DNA of 64,000 nucleotides from Planctomycetota bacterium. Lineage in GTDB: Bacteria; Planctomycetota; UBA1135; GCA-002686595. The stretch lies in NCBI GenBank assembly GCA_021413885.1, contig JAIOPM010000033.1:30371-94370 (forward strand), given 5' to 3'. Within the stretch, counting starts at the first letter, position 1. Each line of letters opens with the position of its first letter. Shown here in pieces: positions 26,126-34,599 of this stretch. The notes beneath the pieces are model-generated. The model did no database searches. It saw nothing but the letters and a program-made list of their open reading frames with translations, and was not told the origin of the DNA. A program made the translations under genes and the position numbers.

Positions 26126-27630
26126 CCGACGTCCTCGATCTGCCGTTCGACCAGTACCAGCGGTATCGACTGACCGCGGACCTGATCGACGAAGCGCGCG
26201 CGAAGGGTGAGCGCCTGCGCGTCCTCGACGTCGGCGGACGCACCGCGCTCTTGCGCTCGTTCCTGCCGAAGGATGACGTCCACTTGGTCGACGTCGAGTC
26301 GAGTTCCGAACGCGGCCTCGTGCTCGGCAGCGGCGCCGCGCTGCCCTTCAAGGACGCGAGCTTCGACGCGGTGTGCGCGTTCGACACGCTCGAACACGTC
26401 CCGCCGCCGTTGCGCCGCGACTTCGTGCGCGAGTGCGCGCGCGTCGCGAAGCGTTGGGTGCTGCTCGCCGGGCCGTACGAAGCGCCGCGCGTCGTCGAGG
26501 CCGAGCAGATCCTCCAACGCTTCCTGCGCGACAAGCTGAAGGTCGAGCACCGCTACCTGAACGAACACCGTCACAACGGTCTGCCGGTGCGCGAGGAGGT
26601 CGAGCGCGAGCTCCGCGCGGCCGGCGGCTCGGTCGCGAGCTTCGGCCACGCCGATCTCGAGCGCTGGCTCATCGGCATGTGTCTCTCGATGTACCTCGAC
26701 GAGGATCCCGCGCTGCGCGGCCTCGCGAAGTCGTTCCATCGCTACTACAACCGCGAGCTCTTCCGCTCCGATCACGGCGCCGAGGTCTACCGCCACGTCG
26801 TCGTCGCCGCATTGCGAGGCGCGCCGTTGCCGAAGGCGGTGGGGGCGCTCGACGCACCGACGACGCCGCGCGGATTGCTCGCGCCGTTCGCGCGGCTCGT
26901 CGAGGAACTCGGCGCGTTCGACAAGGAGCGCGCGGCGTGGCGCGACGAGCGCGACAAGCTGCGCCGCGTCGCGAAGGACCTCGACACCGATCTCGCGGGA
27001 CACCGCTCGTCGCTCGCGAAGTTGCAGACGCGGCTCGACGAGCAGACCAGCGTGATCGCCGACCTCGAAGTCGATCTCGAGGGCCATCGTCGTTCCGTCG
27101 CCGACCTCGAACGCGACCGCGCCGAACTCGCGGCGCAACGCGCGCGCGACGCCGCGGATTTCGCCGCGGTACGCCGGACGCTCGAAGCCGACCTCGCCGG
27201 CCACAAGCAGACGCTCGAAGATCTCGGGCGCCACACAGCAGCGCTCGAACTCCGCTCGGCCGAACTCGAGACGTCGGTGCGCGCCCACGCGCAAGTCACC
27301 GAGGACATGCGCCGCGATCTCGACGCGCACCGTGAGCTGAAAGCGCGGCTGGAGGCGGACCTCGCGCGCGTCGAGCGCACGGCGGCCGAGCTCACCGCGA
27401 ACCTCGCCCAGACCAACGAGATCGCCGCGAAGATCAACGCGGAGCTCGTCGCGACTCTCGCGCGGCTGGACGCGCTCGCGCGCGAGCTGATCGCCACGCG
27501 CGCCGACGTCGACGAAGCGCGCGCGAAGAACGCGGTGCTCGACGCGGCGAACGTCGGCTTGCGCGAGGAGCTGAACTCGCGCTGGAACAATTTCAAGCGC
27601 GCGTTCGCGCTCCGCAAGCCGCGCTACTGA
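26122..27630 (+). CDS. SAM-dependent methyltransferase fused to long coiled coil (WbdD-like architecture)
   Basis: The 502-residue product has a class I methyltransferase domain at about 1-235, with SAM motif LDVGGR (35-40), the acidic VDVESS (57-62) and FDTLEHVPPP (87-96). From about 262 to 490 it is almost entirely predicted coiled coil. A sub-motif D-L-x-(G/A)-H-(R/K) recurs at residues 290, 318, 357 and 399. The end is basic (FKRAFALRKPRY), suiting membrane or partner binding. The GTG start overlaps the wzt stop (GTGA). E. coli WbdD, which terminates and measures O9a chains, also combines a methyltransferase with a coiled-coil ruler, though it additionally has a kinase domain not seen here. 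Its 3' end overlaps the convergent gene by seven bases. Confidence 0.85.
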   Translation: MTDVLDLPFDQYQRYRLTADLIDEARAKGERLRVLDVGGRTALLRSFLPKDDVHLVDVESSSERGLVLGSGAALPFKDASFDAVCAFDTLEHVPPPLRRDFVRECARVAKRWVLLAGPYEAPRVVEAEQILQRFLRDKLKVEHRYLNEHRHNGLPVREEVERELRAAGGSVASFGHADLERWLIGMCLSMYLDEDPALRGLAKSFHRYYNRELFRSDHGAEVYRHVVVAALRGAPLPKAVGALDAPTTPRGLLAPFARLVEELGAFDKERAAWRDERDKLRRVAKDLDTDLAGHRSSLAKLQTRLDEQTSVIADLEVDLEGHRRSVADLERDRAELAAQRARDAADFAAVRRTLEADLAGHKQTLEDLGRHTAALELRSAELETSVRAHAQVTEDMRRDLDAHRELKARLEADLARVERTAAELTANLAQTNEIAAKINAELVATLARLDALARELIATRADVDEARAKNAVLDAANVGLREELNSRWNNFKRAFALRKPRY

Positions 27631-29501
27631 GCGCGCGGCGCGAGGCGCACGACCAACGGCTCGCCGGCGACGAGCGTGCGATGTCCCGCGGCGTCCGCCG
27701 ACGGATGGAGCCACTCGAGCGCGCGTCCTGTGTTCGCTTCGACCGCGACTTCGAGGTCGTCGAGCTTCGGCGCCGGCGAACGCGAACCAAGGCCGGCCTC
27801 GCGCCCGACGCCGGGGAATTTCGGCAGCGCGACGCAGAGCGTGCGTCCTTGCGCATCGTCGCTCCACGCGACCAACCAACGCACGTCGGACTTCGTCGCG
27901 CGCGGCGTGAACGGCGCGCGCTCGACGCCGGCGACCGCGAGCATTCCGCCGAGCGCCGCGCGCGTTTCCTCCGAGCGCAGCGCGAGGTAGTTCGCGACGC
28001 CGCGCGGCGCGCCGAGCACGCGGCCGGGGAACTTTTCGGCCAACGCGGCGCGCACGTCCGCTCCGCGCGCTCGTCCCGCGCCGTCGACCGCGGCGAACTC
28101 GCCGTCGACGAGCAACCGTCCGCCGGCCGCGAGGTAGCGCTCGAGCCGCGCGAGCTGCGCGTCGTCGAGCGCCGCGAGTTCGGACGCGACGAGCAACGGA
28201 AACCGCGTGACGCTCGACGCGTCGACGATGTCGAGCGGCAAGACTCCCGGCAACGTGCCCGCGTCCTCGAGCAGCTCGAGCCACGCGCGCTCCCCGAGTT
28301 CGAAGCGACCGTGATCCGCTTGCCAACTCGCCATGCGCTTCGGCCAGGTCGCGCCGTCGTCGCGCGCGTCCTGCAGCCAACACCACGCGAGGTTGCGCGA
28401 CGACTCGAGCACCGCGACGCCGTGCGGCGTCGGTCGCGCGCTCGCGAGTTCGCCGTCGAGTCGCCGCACGAGCGCGACGGCGCGCGCCAACGAATCGAAG
28501 AGTGGCTTCGAGCGTTCGAGCTCGCGATCGCTCCACACCACCAACCCGTCGCCGCCGCGCAGCCAGTGTTCGCTGGTCGCCCACGCCCACGCCGCCGGCG
28601 CGCGCGCGGACGGGAAGACCGTCGCGTAGACCGCCTGCTTCGGCCCGCGCAACGTGAACGCGAGGTCGCTCGCGTCGAACGTCCGGTAGCACTCGACGAA
28701 ATCGAGGAAGCCGAGCGCGCGCTCGACCGCGACGTTGCCGAACGCAGTTTCGCCGGAGAGGCCCATCAAACCGACGCGCGCCTCGGGCCGTTGCGCGCGC
28801 ACGCGCGCGGCGAGTTCGGTCAGGAGCGCGACGACGATGTCGTGGTGGAACGCGCGGCGCAGCAACCAGAACTCGACCTGCCCGTGCTCGTCGGAGGCGA
28901 GCGCCGCCAACGCCGCGTCGGTCGAGACCGCGGCGAGATCGTCGAAACCGGCGGCGTGCGCGCGTTCGAAGAGCCCGCGCTCCCGCAACCACGTCCGCCA
29001 CGCCTCGCGGCACGTCGGCGAGAGGCAGAGATCCTCCGGCGCGCCGCCGGAGGTCAACGACACTTCGTCGCCGAGCGAATACCCGAGGCCCGCACGACCA
29101 CCGCGCGCCGCGAGCGTGCGGTCGAGCGTCGCGAACAGTCGCTCGCGCGTCTTCGGATCGGTGAGGCACGGCTCGCGCACGAGCAAGCGCGGGTCGCGCT
29201 CGTCGGCCGAGCCGCGCGGCGTCGCTCGGTCGCGATCGAGATGCAGATCGTCGCGGCCTGCGGAATGCTCGACGTAGAAATCGAGCCCACGCGCAAGCAC
29301 CCACCCCGCCGCCTCGTCGCCGCGCACGTGCACGCCGCCGAACGGCGCGATCAAGTCGCGGGGCGCCTCGCGGCCGGCGTACGCCTGGCGGTAGACGATC
29401 ACCGGGAACCGGTTCGTCGGCGCTTGCGGCGTTTGGGCGAGCGCGAGCCCCGCGCTCGTCGCGACGAGCCACGCACCGACGATTCGAGCGAGGACGATCA
29501 C
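27624..29501 (-). CDS. Secreted protein resembling GH42-type beta-galactosidase folds
   Basis: The 625-residue product has a Sec signal peptide (MIVLARIVGAWLVATSAGLALAQ). The mature part looks like a TIM-barrel glycoside hydrolase region (about 40-400), followed near 430-520 by a Rossmann-like section (FPLLVASELAALDDAQLARLERYLAAGGRLLVDGE) of the trimerisation-domain type found in GH42 and related proteins. GLGYSLGDEVSL could hold an acidic residue equivalent to a catalytic one, and DFVECYRTFD may supply another, but I cannot prove an active site. It lies between the methyltransferase and McsB genes, convergent with the former and divergent from the latter. Substrate unknown; a role on extracellular polysaccharide is possible. 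Confidence 0.7.
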   Translation of the reverse strand: MIVLARIVGAWLVATSAGLALAQTPQAPTNRFPVIVYRQAYAGREAPRDLIAPFGGVHVRGDEAAGWVLARGLDFYVEHSAGRDDLHLDRDRATPRGSADERDPRLLVREPCLTDPKTRERLFATLDRTLAARGGRAGLGYSLGDEVSLTSGGAPEDLCLSPTCREAWRTWLRERGLFERAHAAGFDDLAAVSTDAALAALASDEHGQVEFWLLRRAFHHDIVVALLTELAARVRAQRPEARVGLMGLSGETAFGNVAVERALGFLDFVECYRTFDASDLAFTLRGPKQAVYATVFPSARAPAAWAWATSEHWLRGGDGLVVWSDRELERSKPLFDSLARAVALVRRLDGELASARPTPHGVAVLESSRNLAWCWLQDARDDGATWPKRMASWQADHGRFELGERAWLELLEDAGTLPGVLPLDIVDASSVTRFPLLVASELAALDDAQLARLERYLAAGGRLLVDGEFAAVDGAGRARGADVRAALAEKFPGRVLGAPRGVANYLALRSEETRAALGGMLAVAGVERAPFTPRATKSDVRWLVAWSDDAQGRTLCVALPKFPGVGREAGLGSRSPAPKLDDLEVAVEANTGRALEWLHPSADAAGHRTLVAGEPLVVRLAPRAQ

Positions 29502-29650
29502 CGCGCCCGAGGATCGCAGGCACGGTCGAGCGGAGCAAGGTCGCTTCGTCGGCTGGATGCGACGCGGAGTGCGCCTTAGGATGCGTCGTCCGCGCGGTGG
29601 GTTCGGTCGGCCGACGACCTTCGACCACCGATCCGTGCGGCGAACGCACC

Positions 29651-30757
29651 GTGACCCACCGTCAGATCGACTCCACCAAGTTCGCCGAGCGCGTCAGCTC
29701 CTGGTTGACCGAGCCGGGCCCCGAAGGCGACGTGGTCGTGTCCTCGCGCGTGCGCCTCGCGCGCAACCTCGCCGACTACCCGTTCGTCACCAAGCTCGCG
29801 CCCGAACGCGCGGTCGAGCTCGCCGAGCGCGTCAAGGAGCCGCTGTCCGCGCTGCGCCTCGGCGGCCCGATGCAGTGGGTGCCGATCCACGAGGCGCCGG
29901 CGATCCTGCGGCTCTGCTTGCGCGAACGTCACCTCGTCAGCCGCGACCTCGCGCCTTCCGCGGAAGAGCGCGCCGCACTGCCCGGCCGCGCGGTCGCGTT
30001 CTCCGACGACGAGACCGTGTCGGTGATGGTCAACGAGGAAGATCACCTGCGGCTCCAGGCGATGAGCGCAGGCTTCGATCTCGCGACCGCGTTCCAACGC
30101 GCGCAGACGGTCGATCGCGAGCTCGAGCAACGCCTGCAGTTCGCCGTCAGCGAGACCTACGGTTACCTGACGTGTTGCCCGACCAACGTCGGCACCGGTT
30201 TGCGCGCGTCGGTGATGCTGCACTTGCCGGCGTTGTCGCTGGTGCGGCCCGAGCTCGAGAAGGTCTTCCTCGCGGTGCAGCGCACCGGCCTCGCGTTGCG
30301 CGGGCTCTACGGCGAAGGCTCGAAGGCGACCGGCGACTTCTATCAGGTCTCGAACCAGATCACGCTCGGCCGCGACGAGAACCAGTTGACCGCCGAGCTC
30401 GTCGACCTCGTCGCGTCGATCGTGCGCTTCGAGCGCAACGTGCGCGATTCGTTGTTCAAGGCGCAACGCGCGGCGCTGACCGATCGCGTCAGTCGTTCGC
30501 TCGGCATGTTGCGTTCGGCGCGCTTCATGACCACCGACAACGCGCTCGCGCACCTCTCGAACCTGCGCATCGGCGTGTGCCTCGGACTGTGGCCGGCGGG
30601 CAGCGTGCCGCTGGTCAATCGCCTGCGCATCCAGATCCAACGCGGACATCTCCAGGCGCTCAGCGCGCGCGAAGCGCCGACCGAACTCGCCGAGCCGAGC
30701 GCCCGCGATCGACTGCGCGCCGCGCTCTTGCGCCGCGAGCTCGCCGAACGGAACTGA
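29651..30757 (+). CDS. mcsB: Protein-arginine kinase
   Basis: Phosphorylates arginine side chains; in Bacillus such marks send proteins to ClpCP. The 368-residue product is a phosphagen-kinase-type catalytic domain: SSRVRLARN (31-39), NEEDHLR (129-134 region), TCCPTNVGTGLRAS (174-187) with the active-site cysteine, and the EGSKATGDFYQVSN loop starting E222. Near the C-terminus RDRLRA (352-357) fits the RDxxRA phosphoarginine-binding motif known from Bacillus McsB. The GTG at 29651 is chosen because the preceding 18 in-frame residues are not family-like. No mcsA, ctsR or clpC lies nearby, unlike the Gram-positive operon. Confidence 0.92.
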   Translation: MTHRQIDSTKFAERVSSWLTEPGPEGDVVVSSRVRLARNLADYPFVTKLAPERAVELAERVKEPLSALRLGGPMQWVPIHEAPAILRLCLRERHLVSRDLAPSAEERAALPGRAVAFSDDETVSVMVNEEDHLRLQAMSAGFDLATAFQRAQTVDRELEQRLQFAVSETYGYLTCCPTNVGTGLRASVMLHLPALSLVRPELEKVFLAVQRTGLALRGLYGEGSKATGDFYQVSNQITLGRDENQLTAELVDLVASIVRFERNVRDSLFKAQRAALTDRVSRSLGMLRSARFMTTDNALAHLSNLRIGVCLGLWPAGSVPLVNRLRIQIQRGHLQALSAREAPTELAEPSARDRLRAALLRRELAERN

Positions 30758-30812
30758 TTTCCGCCTCTCGGTTCCAGATCGCGCGCGACGGCGGCCGATC
30801 GGGCGGGAGCCG

Positions 30813-31607
30813 ATGTTCCTCGCCGCTCTGCTGCTCGCCCTCGAACCGCCCTCCGTCGCGCAGACTCGCGGCGTCGATCCGTGGGTATGCGTCGAGCGCG
30901 GTCGCGCGGAAGTCGTCGGCGAAGGCGCGGCCGCGACACTCGGCGCATTGGGTTCGTCGCGGCGCGTGCACGGACGCGGCGAGCTGCGCCTCGAAGCGTG
31001 CTCGTCGGCGAACGTGCGTTGGCCGGCCCGCGCGGGGCTCGAGCTCGAGGGTCCGGCGGACTGCGCGTTCGATCTCGACTCGGTCGGATCGCCGCGCGTG
31101 ACGCTCGGTCGCTTCGCGACCGCTCACGTCGAATTGCGCGAGGGTCCGGTCGAGCTCGAGCTCGCCGGCGGTTGGCGCGCGCGGCTCGTGTCCGGCGTCG
31201 TCGCGTTGGTCGCGACCGGTTCGACCGGTGTGCGCGTCGAACGCGTGGTGGGCGAGCCGCTGTGCTTCGAACGCGTCGGTTCGAATCCCGCGCACGCGCG
31301 CCGCGTCGACGTGCGCGTCGGCGCCGACGGTTTCCTGCCGCTCGATCCGCTCGCCGATCCCGCGAGCGCGCGCGTCGGCGGCGCGTTCGAGCGCGCCGCC
31401 GTCTGGCCGGAGTTCGCGTGGCCGTGGCGCGAGAGCGCGTCGGAGCCGCTCGCTCCTTCGCCCGCCGACTTCGAGAACGCGCTGCGCACGTTGGTCGTCG
31501 AACGTGCGGAACGCGCGTTCGGGTTCGTGCTCGGCGCGTTCGGCTTCGAGCGCAGGACCGCGCCCGCCGCGGTCGTCGTGCGCGACGTCGCGGTCGGCTG
31601 CGAGTAG
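30813..31607 (+). CDS. Secreted protein of unknown function
   Basis: The 264-residue product begins with a short signal-like hydrophobic stretch (FLAALLLALEPPSVAQ). The rest is rich in beta-strand-like alternations and Arg/Val/Glu (for example VELREGPVELELAGGWRARLVSGVVALVA), recalling FecR-like iron-dicitrate sensor folds, but no specific family signature is visible. It follows mcsB by 55 bases on the same strand and may be co-transcribed. No membrane anchor at the C-terminus. Function unknown. Confidence 0.6.
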   Translation: MFLAALLLALEPPSVAQTRGVDPWVCVERGRAEVVGEGAAATLGALGSSRRVHGRGELRLEACSSANVRWPARAGLELEGPADCAFDLDSVGSPRVTLGRFATAHVELREGPVELELAGGWRARLVSGVVALVATGSTGVRVERVVGEPLCFERVGSNPAHARRVDVRVGADGFLPLDPLADPASARVGGAFERAAVWPEFAWPWRESASEPLAPSPADFENALRTLVVERAERAFGFVLGAFGFERRTAPAAVVVRDVAVGCE

Positions 31608-31635
31608 CTCGCTCGCGCTCCTCGCAAGTTAGGTG

Positions 31636-31694
31636 GGGGGCCCCGACGCGAGCGTGCCTTGGAAGCAGCGTGGGGAGATTGGGCCGGGGCCCCC
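31636..31694. terminator. Perfect inverted repeat between convergent genes
   Basis: GGGGGCCCCG at 31636-31645 and CGGGGCCCCC at 31685-31694 are exact reverse complements around a 39-base loop, in the 95-base gap between two convergent genes. Each arm is also nearly self-complementary. Position suggests a bidirectional transcription end; no T-run follows on either strand, so the call is tentative. Confidence 0.35.
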
Positions 31695-31702
31695 GATGGA
31701 AA

Positions 31703-32326
31703 TCAGCGCGGTCTTGCGTACGCCGGAGCGCGGATCAGCGCGTCGATCGTCTGCACGAGATCGTCGAAGACGAATTCGGGCTCGATCGCGAGCTCGCCGT
31801 CCGCGAGCGCGACGCCGGTGCGCACCGCCGCGGTCTTGCAGCCCGCGCGCTGGCCGGCGGCGATCTCGAGCGTCGAGTCGCCGATCACCCAGCTCTGCGA
31901 GAGCTGCAGGCCGTCCGCCTGGAGCGCGTGATAGAAGAGCCCGGTGTCCGGCAGTCGGAAGACCGACGGGCGCTTGTGTGCGCCACGACCGTTCGGGTGA
32001 TCGAGGCACGCGTAGAAGCGCGTCGGCCGCACGCCGCCCGCCTTCAGCGCGCCGAGGAACGCGCCTTCGAAGGCGATCCACTCGTTGTCGCTCTGCTCGC
32101 CGTGCGCGACCTGATCTTCGTTGCCGATCAAGTAGACCGCCCAACCCGCGTTTTGCGCGCGGTGCAGGGCGTCGACGGCGCCCGCGACGAAGCGCGTTTC
32201 GTCGAAGCGGCGAGGCGCACGGGAAGGAAGTTCGAGGAGCGTGCCCCAACGGTCGACGAACAGGCCGCGCACGGGCGGTTCGGTTCCGGGGAGGCAGCGT
32301 TGAGGGAGCGGTGCAGGGTTTTTCAT
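31703..32326 (-). CDS. HAD-family HisB-N/GmhB-like protein with degenerate catalytic motifs
   Basis: The 207-residue product has the size and layout of GmhB/HisB-N phosphatases: FVDRWGTLL near residue 23, a middle block YLIGNEDQVAHGE, CLDHPNGRGAHKRPS where GmhB carries its zinc loop and RKP motif, and VIGDSTLEIAAGQRAG as the last motif. Motif I normally reads DxDGT; here the second aspartate, the general acid/base, is Trp. The zinc-loop cysteines are mostly missing and the final motif has Glu in place of the usual second Asp. Phosphatase activity is therefore doubtful; it may bind a ligand or have changed function. It is divergent from a glycosyltransferase gene 160 bases away. Confidence 0.75.
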   Translation of the reverse strand: MKNPAPLPQRCLPGTEPPVRGLFVDRWGTLLELPSRAPRRFDETRFVAGAVDALHRAQNAGWAVYLIGNEDQVAHGEQSDNEWIAFEGAFLGALKAGGVRPTRFYACLDHPNGRGAHKRPSVFRLPDTGLFYHALQADGLQLSQSWVIGDSTLEIAAGQRAGCKTAAVRTGVALADGELAIEPEFVFDDLVQTIDALIRAPAYARPR

Positions 32327-32485
32327 CCGGGGTTCCACGTCGCGATTCGAAGTGCGACGCGCTCTTGTCGGCGATCCACGCGAGCGCGTGAGCGCCTCAA
32401 GAAACGCTTGCCGGGAAACCGAAGTTCTCGGAGTTCCGGCCGTCGCTCTCGGAAAGGAATTCGGGCGCCGGCGCGCTTCGTCCCC

Positions 32486-33601
32486 ATGACCTTCGCACTG
32501 AGAGTCGCGTTGCTCCTCGATCCGCTCTCGGCGCACATGAAGGGCGGCGAGCACGCGCACGAACTCGGTCGCGAGTTGCGCCGCCGCGGTCACGACGTCC
32601 GCGCGTTCGGGGCTGCCACCGCCGAGTCCGCAACCGACGACTCCGCGATCGCGCGTCTCGCGCCGAGCAGCGTCATCGGCTTCGCGCCGGATGCGATCGT
32701 CGCGTACGACGCGCTCTCGCCCGCGGCCTGGCTCGGCGCACGCGCCGCGCGGCGGCTGCGCGTGCCGTTGATCGTCGTCGAGGCCGGACTCTTCGTGCGC
32801 GGGACGTTGCTCGAGCGCTCGCTCTGGCGCATCGGCCATTCGTTGTGGGGCGCGTACGTGCGCCGCACGACCGCGGACCTCGTTGCGCTCGACTCGGTCG
32901 CGCGCGACCTCGCGCTGCGCGACGGTTTCGACGCGCGGCGCTGTCGCATCGTGCCGCACGGCGTCGATCCGGAGCGCTTCCGTCCCGGGCTCGCGTCGGG
33001 GCTCGTCGCGCGGCATCGCATCGTCGGGCGTGTGCTCTCGTGCGTCTCGAACCACGACGGACGTTCGGGGCTCGAGCCGTTGATCGGCGCGTTCGCGCGC
33101 ACGCTCGGCCAACGCGGCGACTGGGCGCTCGCGATCGCCGGTCGCGGCGCGGGTCACGCTCGCGCGCGCGCTTGCGCGGAGCGGCTCGGCGTCGGATCGC
33201 GCGTCCACTTCCTCGCGGACGCGGAACCCGACGATCTGCCCGGGCTCTACGCCGCGAGCACGCTGTACGCGGAGCCGACGCTCGACCTGGACAAACCGTC
33301 GGTCGGCGTGCTGCACGCGCTGGCGTGCGGCGTGCCGGCGTTGGTGTCGAAGCTCCAGCGTCTCGACGAACTCGTGTCGACCTCCGGCGCCGGCTCGACG
33401 GTCGAACCGGGCTCGGTCGACGCATGGGCGCGCGCGATCTCGGCGGCGGCGTCTTCGCCGGACGCGCGGGCGCGATGGGGCGCGAGCGGCCTCGCCTACG
33501 CCCGCGAGCGTTCGTCCTGGGCGCACGTCGCCGCGGCGTTCGAGACGACGATCCGCGCGGCGCGCGGCGGCGCGGACGAAGCGTTGCCGCTGGCGTCGTG
33601 A
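32486..33601 (+). CDS. GT4-family glycosyltransferase
   Basis: The 371-residue product has the GT-B fold of family 4: an N-terminal GGEHAHELGRELRRRGHDV block, VPHGVDPERFRPG in the inter-domain region, then AGRGAGHARARACAERLG and VHFLADAEPDDLPGLYAAS in the nucleotide-sugar domain, and SVGVLHALACGVPALVS as the acidic-loop region (usually E-G-x-P-x-x-x-L-E-A-x-A). The classical EX7E motif is altered, with Asp/Lys-Pro-Ser replacing the first Glu region (LDLDKPSVGVLHALA). The acceptor is unknown. The gene ends seven bases before the convergent STAS-PilZ gene. Confidence 0.82.
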   Translation: MTFALRVALLLDPLSAHMKGGEHAHELGRELRRRGHDVRAFGAATAESATDDSAIARLAPSSVIGFAPDAIVAYDALSPAAWLGARAARRLRVPLIVVEAGLFVRGTLLERSLWRIGHSLWGAYVRRTTADLVALDSVARDLALRDGFDARRCRIVPHGVDPERFRPGLASGLVARHRIVGRVLSCVSNHDGRSGLEPLIGAFARTLGQRGDWALAIAGRGAGHARARACAERLGVGSRVHFLADAEPDDLPGLYAASTLYAEPTLDLDKPSVGVLHALACGVPALVSKLQRLDELVSTSGAGSTVEPGSVDAWARAISAAASSPDARARWGASGLAYARERSSWAHVAAAFETTIRAARGGADEALPLAS

Positions 33602-33608
33602 ACGTTGC

Positions 33609-34430
33609 TCAGCCGCCGGTCGCCTTGCGCAGTTCGTCGCGCAGGAACTTCAGGTCCTTCGCGTACTGACGCACGGCCTCGAGCGTCTTGTCGTCGATCT
33701 TCGCGAAGGTCGCGCCGACCTTGACGCCGTCGGTGCGCTCCTCGATCTCGCTGACGGTGCCGGTCGCTTCGCAGAAGCCCTGCATGAAGAGCGGCAGGCG
33801 GAACTTCAGTTTGAGCTCGGTACCGATCGCGAGCAGTTGTCCCATCGCGAACGGTTCGAGTCCGGTGTCGCCGCCGTTCCAGGTGAAGTGGACGCCGCGT
33901 TCGTCGAGGCTCGCCATGCGGCCGACGCTCGACCAGCTCTTGCCGCCGATCGATTCGCCGAGCAGCTTGCCCTTCTTGCGCGCCGCTTCGCTGAGGAAGT
34001 GTTGGATGCGCTTCTCGTCGCCCGGGCTGAAGAGCACCGAGCCTTCGTCCTCGACCTTCAGCGCCGGCGCCTTCGATCCGGCGGCGGTGCCGCCCTCGAC
34101 GACGGCGCGGCCGGCGGCTTCCTCGTCGTCGAAGATCGGCACGACGCGGTCGAGGCCGACCTTCTCGATGATCTCGCGACAGAACGGCGACGGACGCGAG
34201 ATCACCAACTTGCCGTGCTTCGCGGCGAGCGTCTTCGACGCCTTGATGATCGCGCCGAGCGCCGTCGAGTTGATGAACTTGACGTGGCGGAGGCTGAGGA
34301 CGACGCGGGTCACGCCGCTCTTCGTCAGCTCGTCGATCTCTTGTTGCAGGGTCTTGACGTAGTACGTGTCGAATTCGCCGCGCAGGTGGACGATCGCGTG
34401 GTTCGACAGATGCTCGACGTTGATGTGCAT
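33609..34430 (-). CDS. STAS-domain protein with degenerate PilZ-like domain
   Basis: Residues 1-110 form a STAS domain (LRGEFDTYYVKTLQQEIDEL, then FINSTALGAI, the usual anti-anti-sigma phosphorylation site). Residues about 140-260 look like a PilZ barrel (ASLDERGVHF, then VGATFAKIDDKTLEAVRQYA). The c-di-GMP-binding arginines (RxxxR) and the serine of the D/NxSxxG motif are not present, so nucleotide binding is doubtful. The gene is divergent from a GAF-SpoIIE phosphatase gene, the natural partner for controlling STAS phosphorylation. The ATG at 34430 starts the STAS fold directly. Confidence 0.82.
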   Translation of the reverse strand: MHINVEHLSNHAIVHLRGEFDTYYVKTLQQEIDELTKSGVTRVVLSLRHVKFINSTALGAIIKASKTLAAKHGKLVISRPSPFCREIIEKVGLDRVVPIFDDEEAAGRAVVEGGTAAGSKAPALKVEDEGSVLFSPGDEKRIQHFLSEAARKKGKLLGESIGGKSWSSVGRMASLDERGVHFTWNGGDTGLEPFAMGQLLAIGTELKLKFRLPLFMQGFCEATGTVSEIEERTDGVKVGATFAKIDDKTLEAVRQYAKDLKFLRDELRKATGG

Positions 34431-34562
34431 TGCGGGCCGGGGGATTTCGAAGGGAGATGGGCCGCGGATTCGGGGGGCTCGGATTGTCGCGCCCGACTCC
34501 ATCGACGCAAGGGTTTTCGGCGCGACGGTCGAACGTGCGGAAACGGTCGTCGCTGCCGCGGC

Positions 34563-34591
34563 TTCGGGCTCGGCGCGCGGCCTGGTACGAT
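34563..34591 (+). promoter_or_regulatory. Candidate promoter of the GAF-SpoIIE phosphatase gene
   Basis: TTCGGG (34563-34568) and TACGAT (34586-34591) are spaced by 17 bases, and the ATG follows eight bases after the -10 box, so the transcript would be nearly leaderless. No ribosome-binding site is seen before the ATG. Confidence 0.33.
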
Positions 34592-34599
34592 CCGAAACC

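Noticed and set aside
25960..29649. Minus-strand frame of 1229 codons spanning the methyltransferase and the 27624 gene
   Set aside because: It overlaps two recognisable genes and is Arg/Ala-rich with no fold signature. The frame merely stays open in GC-rich sequence.
33609..34430. STAS-PilZ protein as a c-di-GMP receptor
   Set aside because: The RxxxR and D/NxSxxG binding residues are not found in the PilZ-like part.
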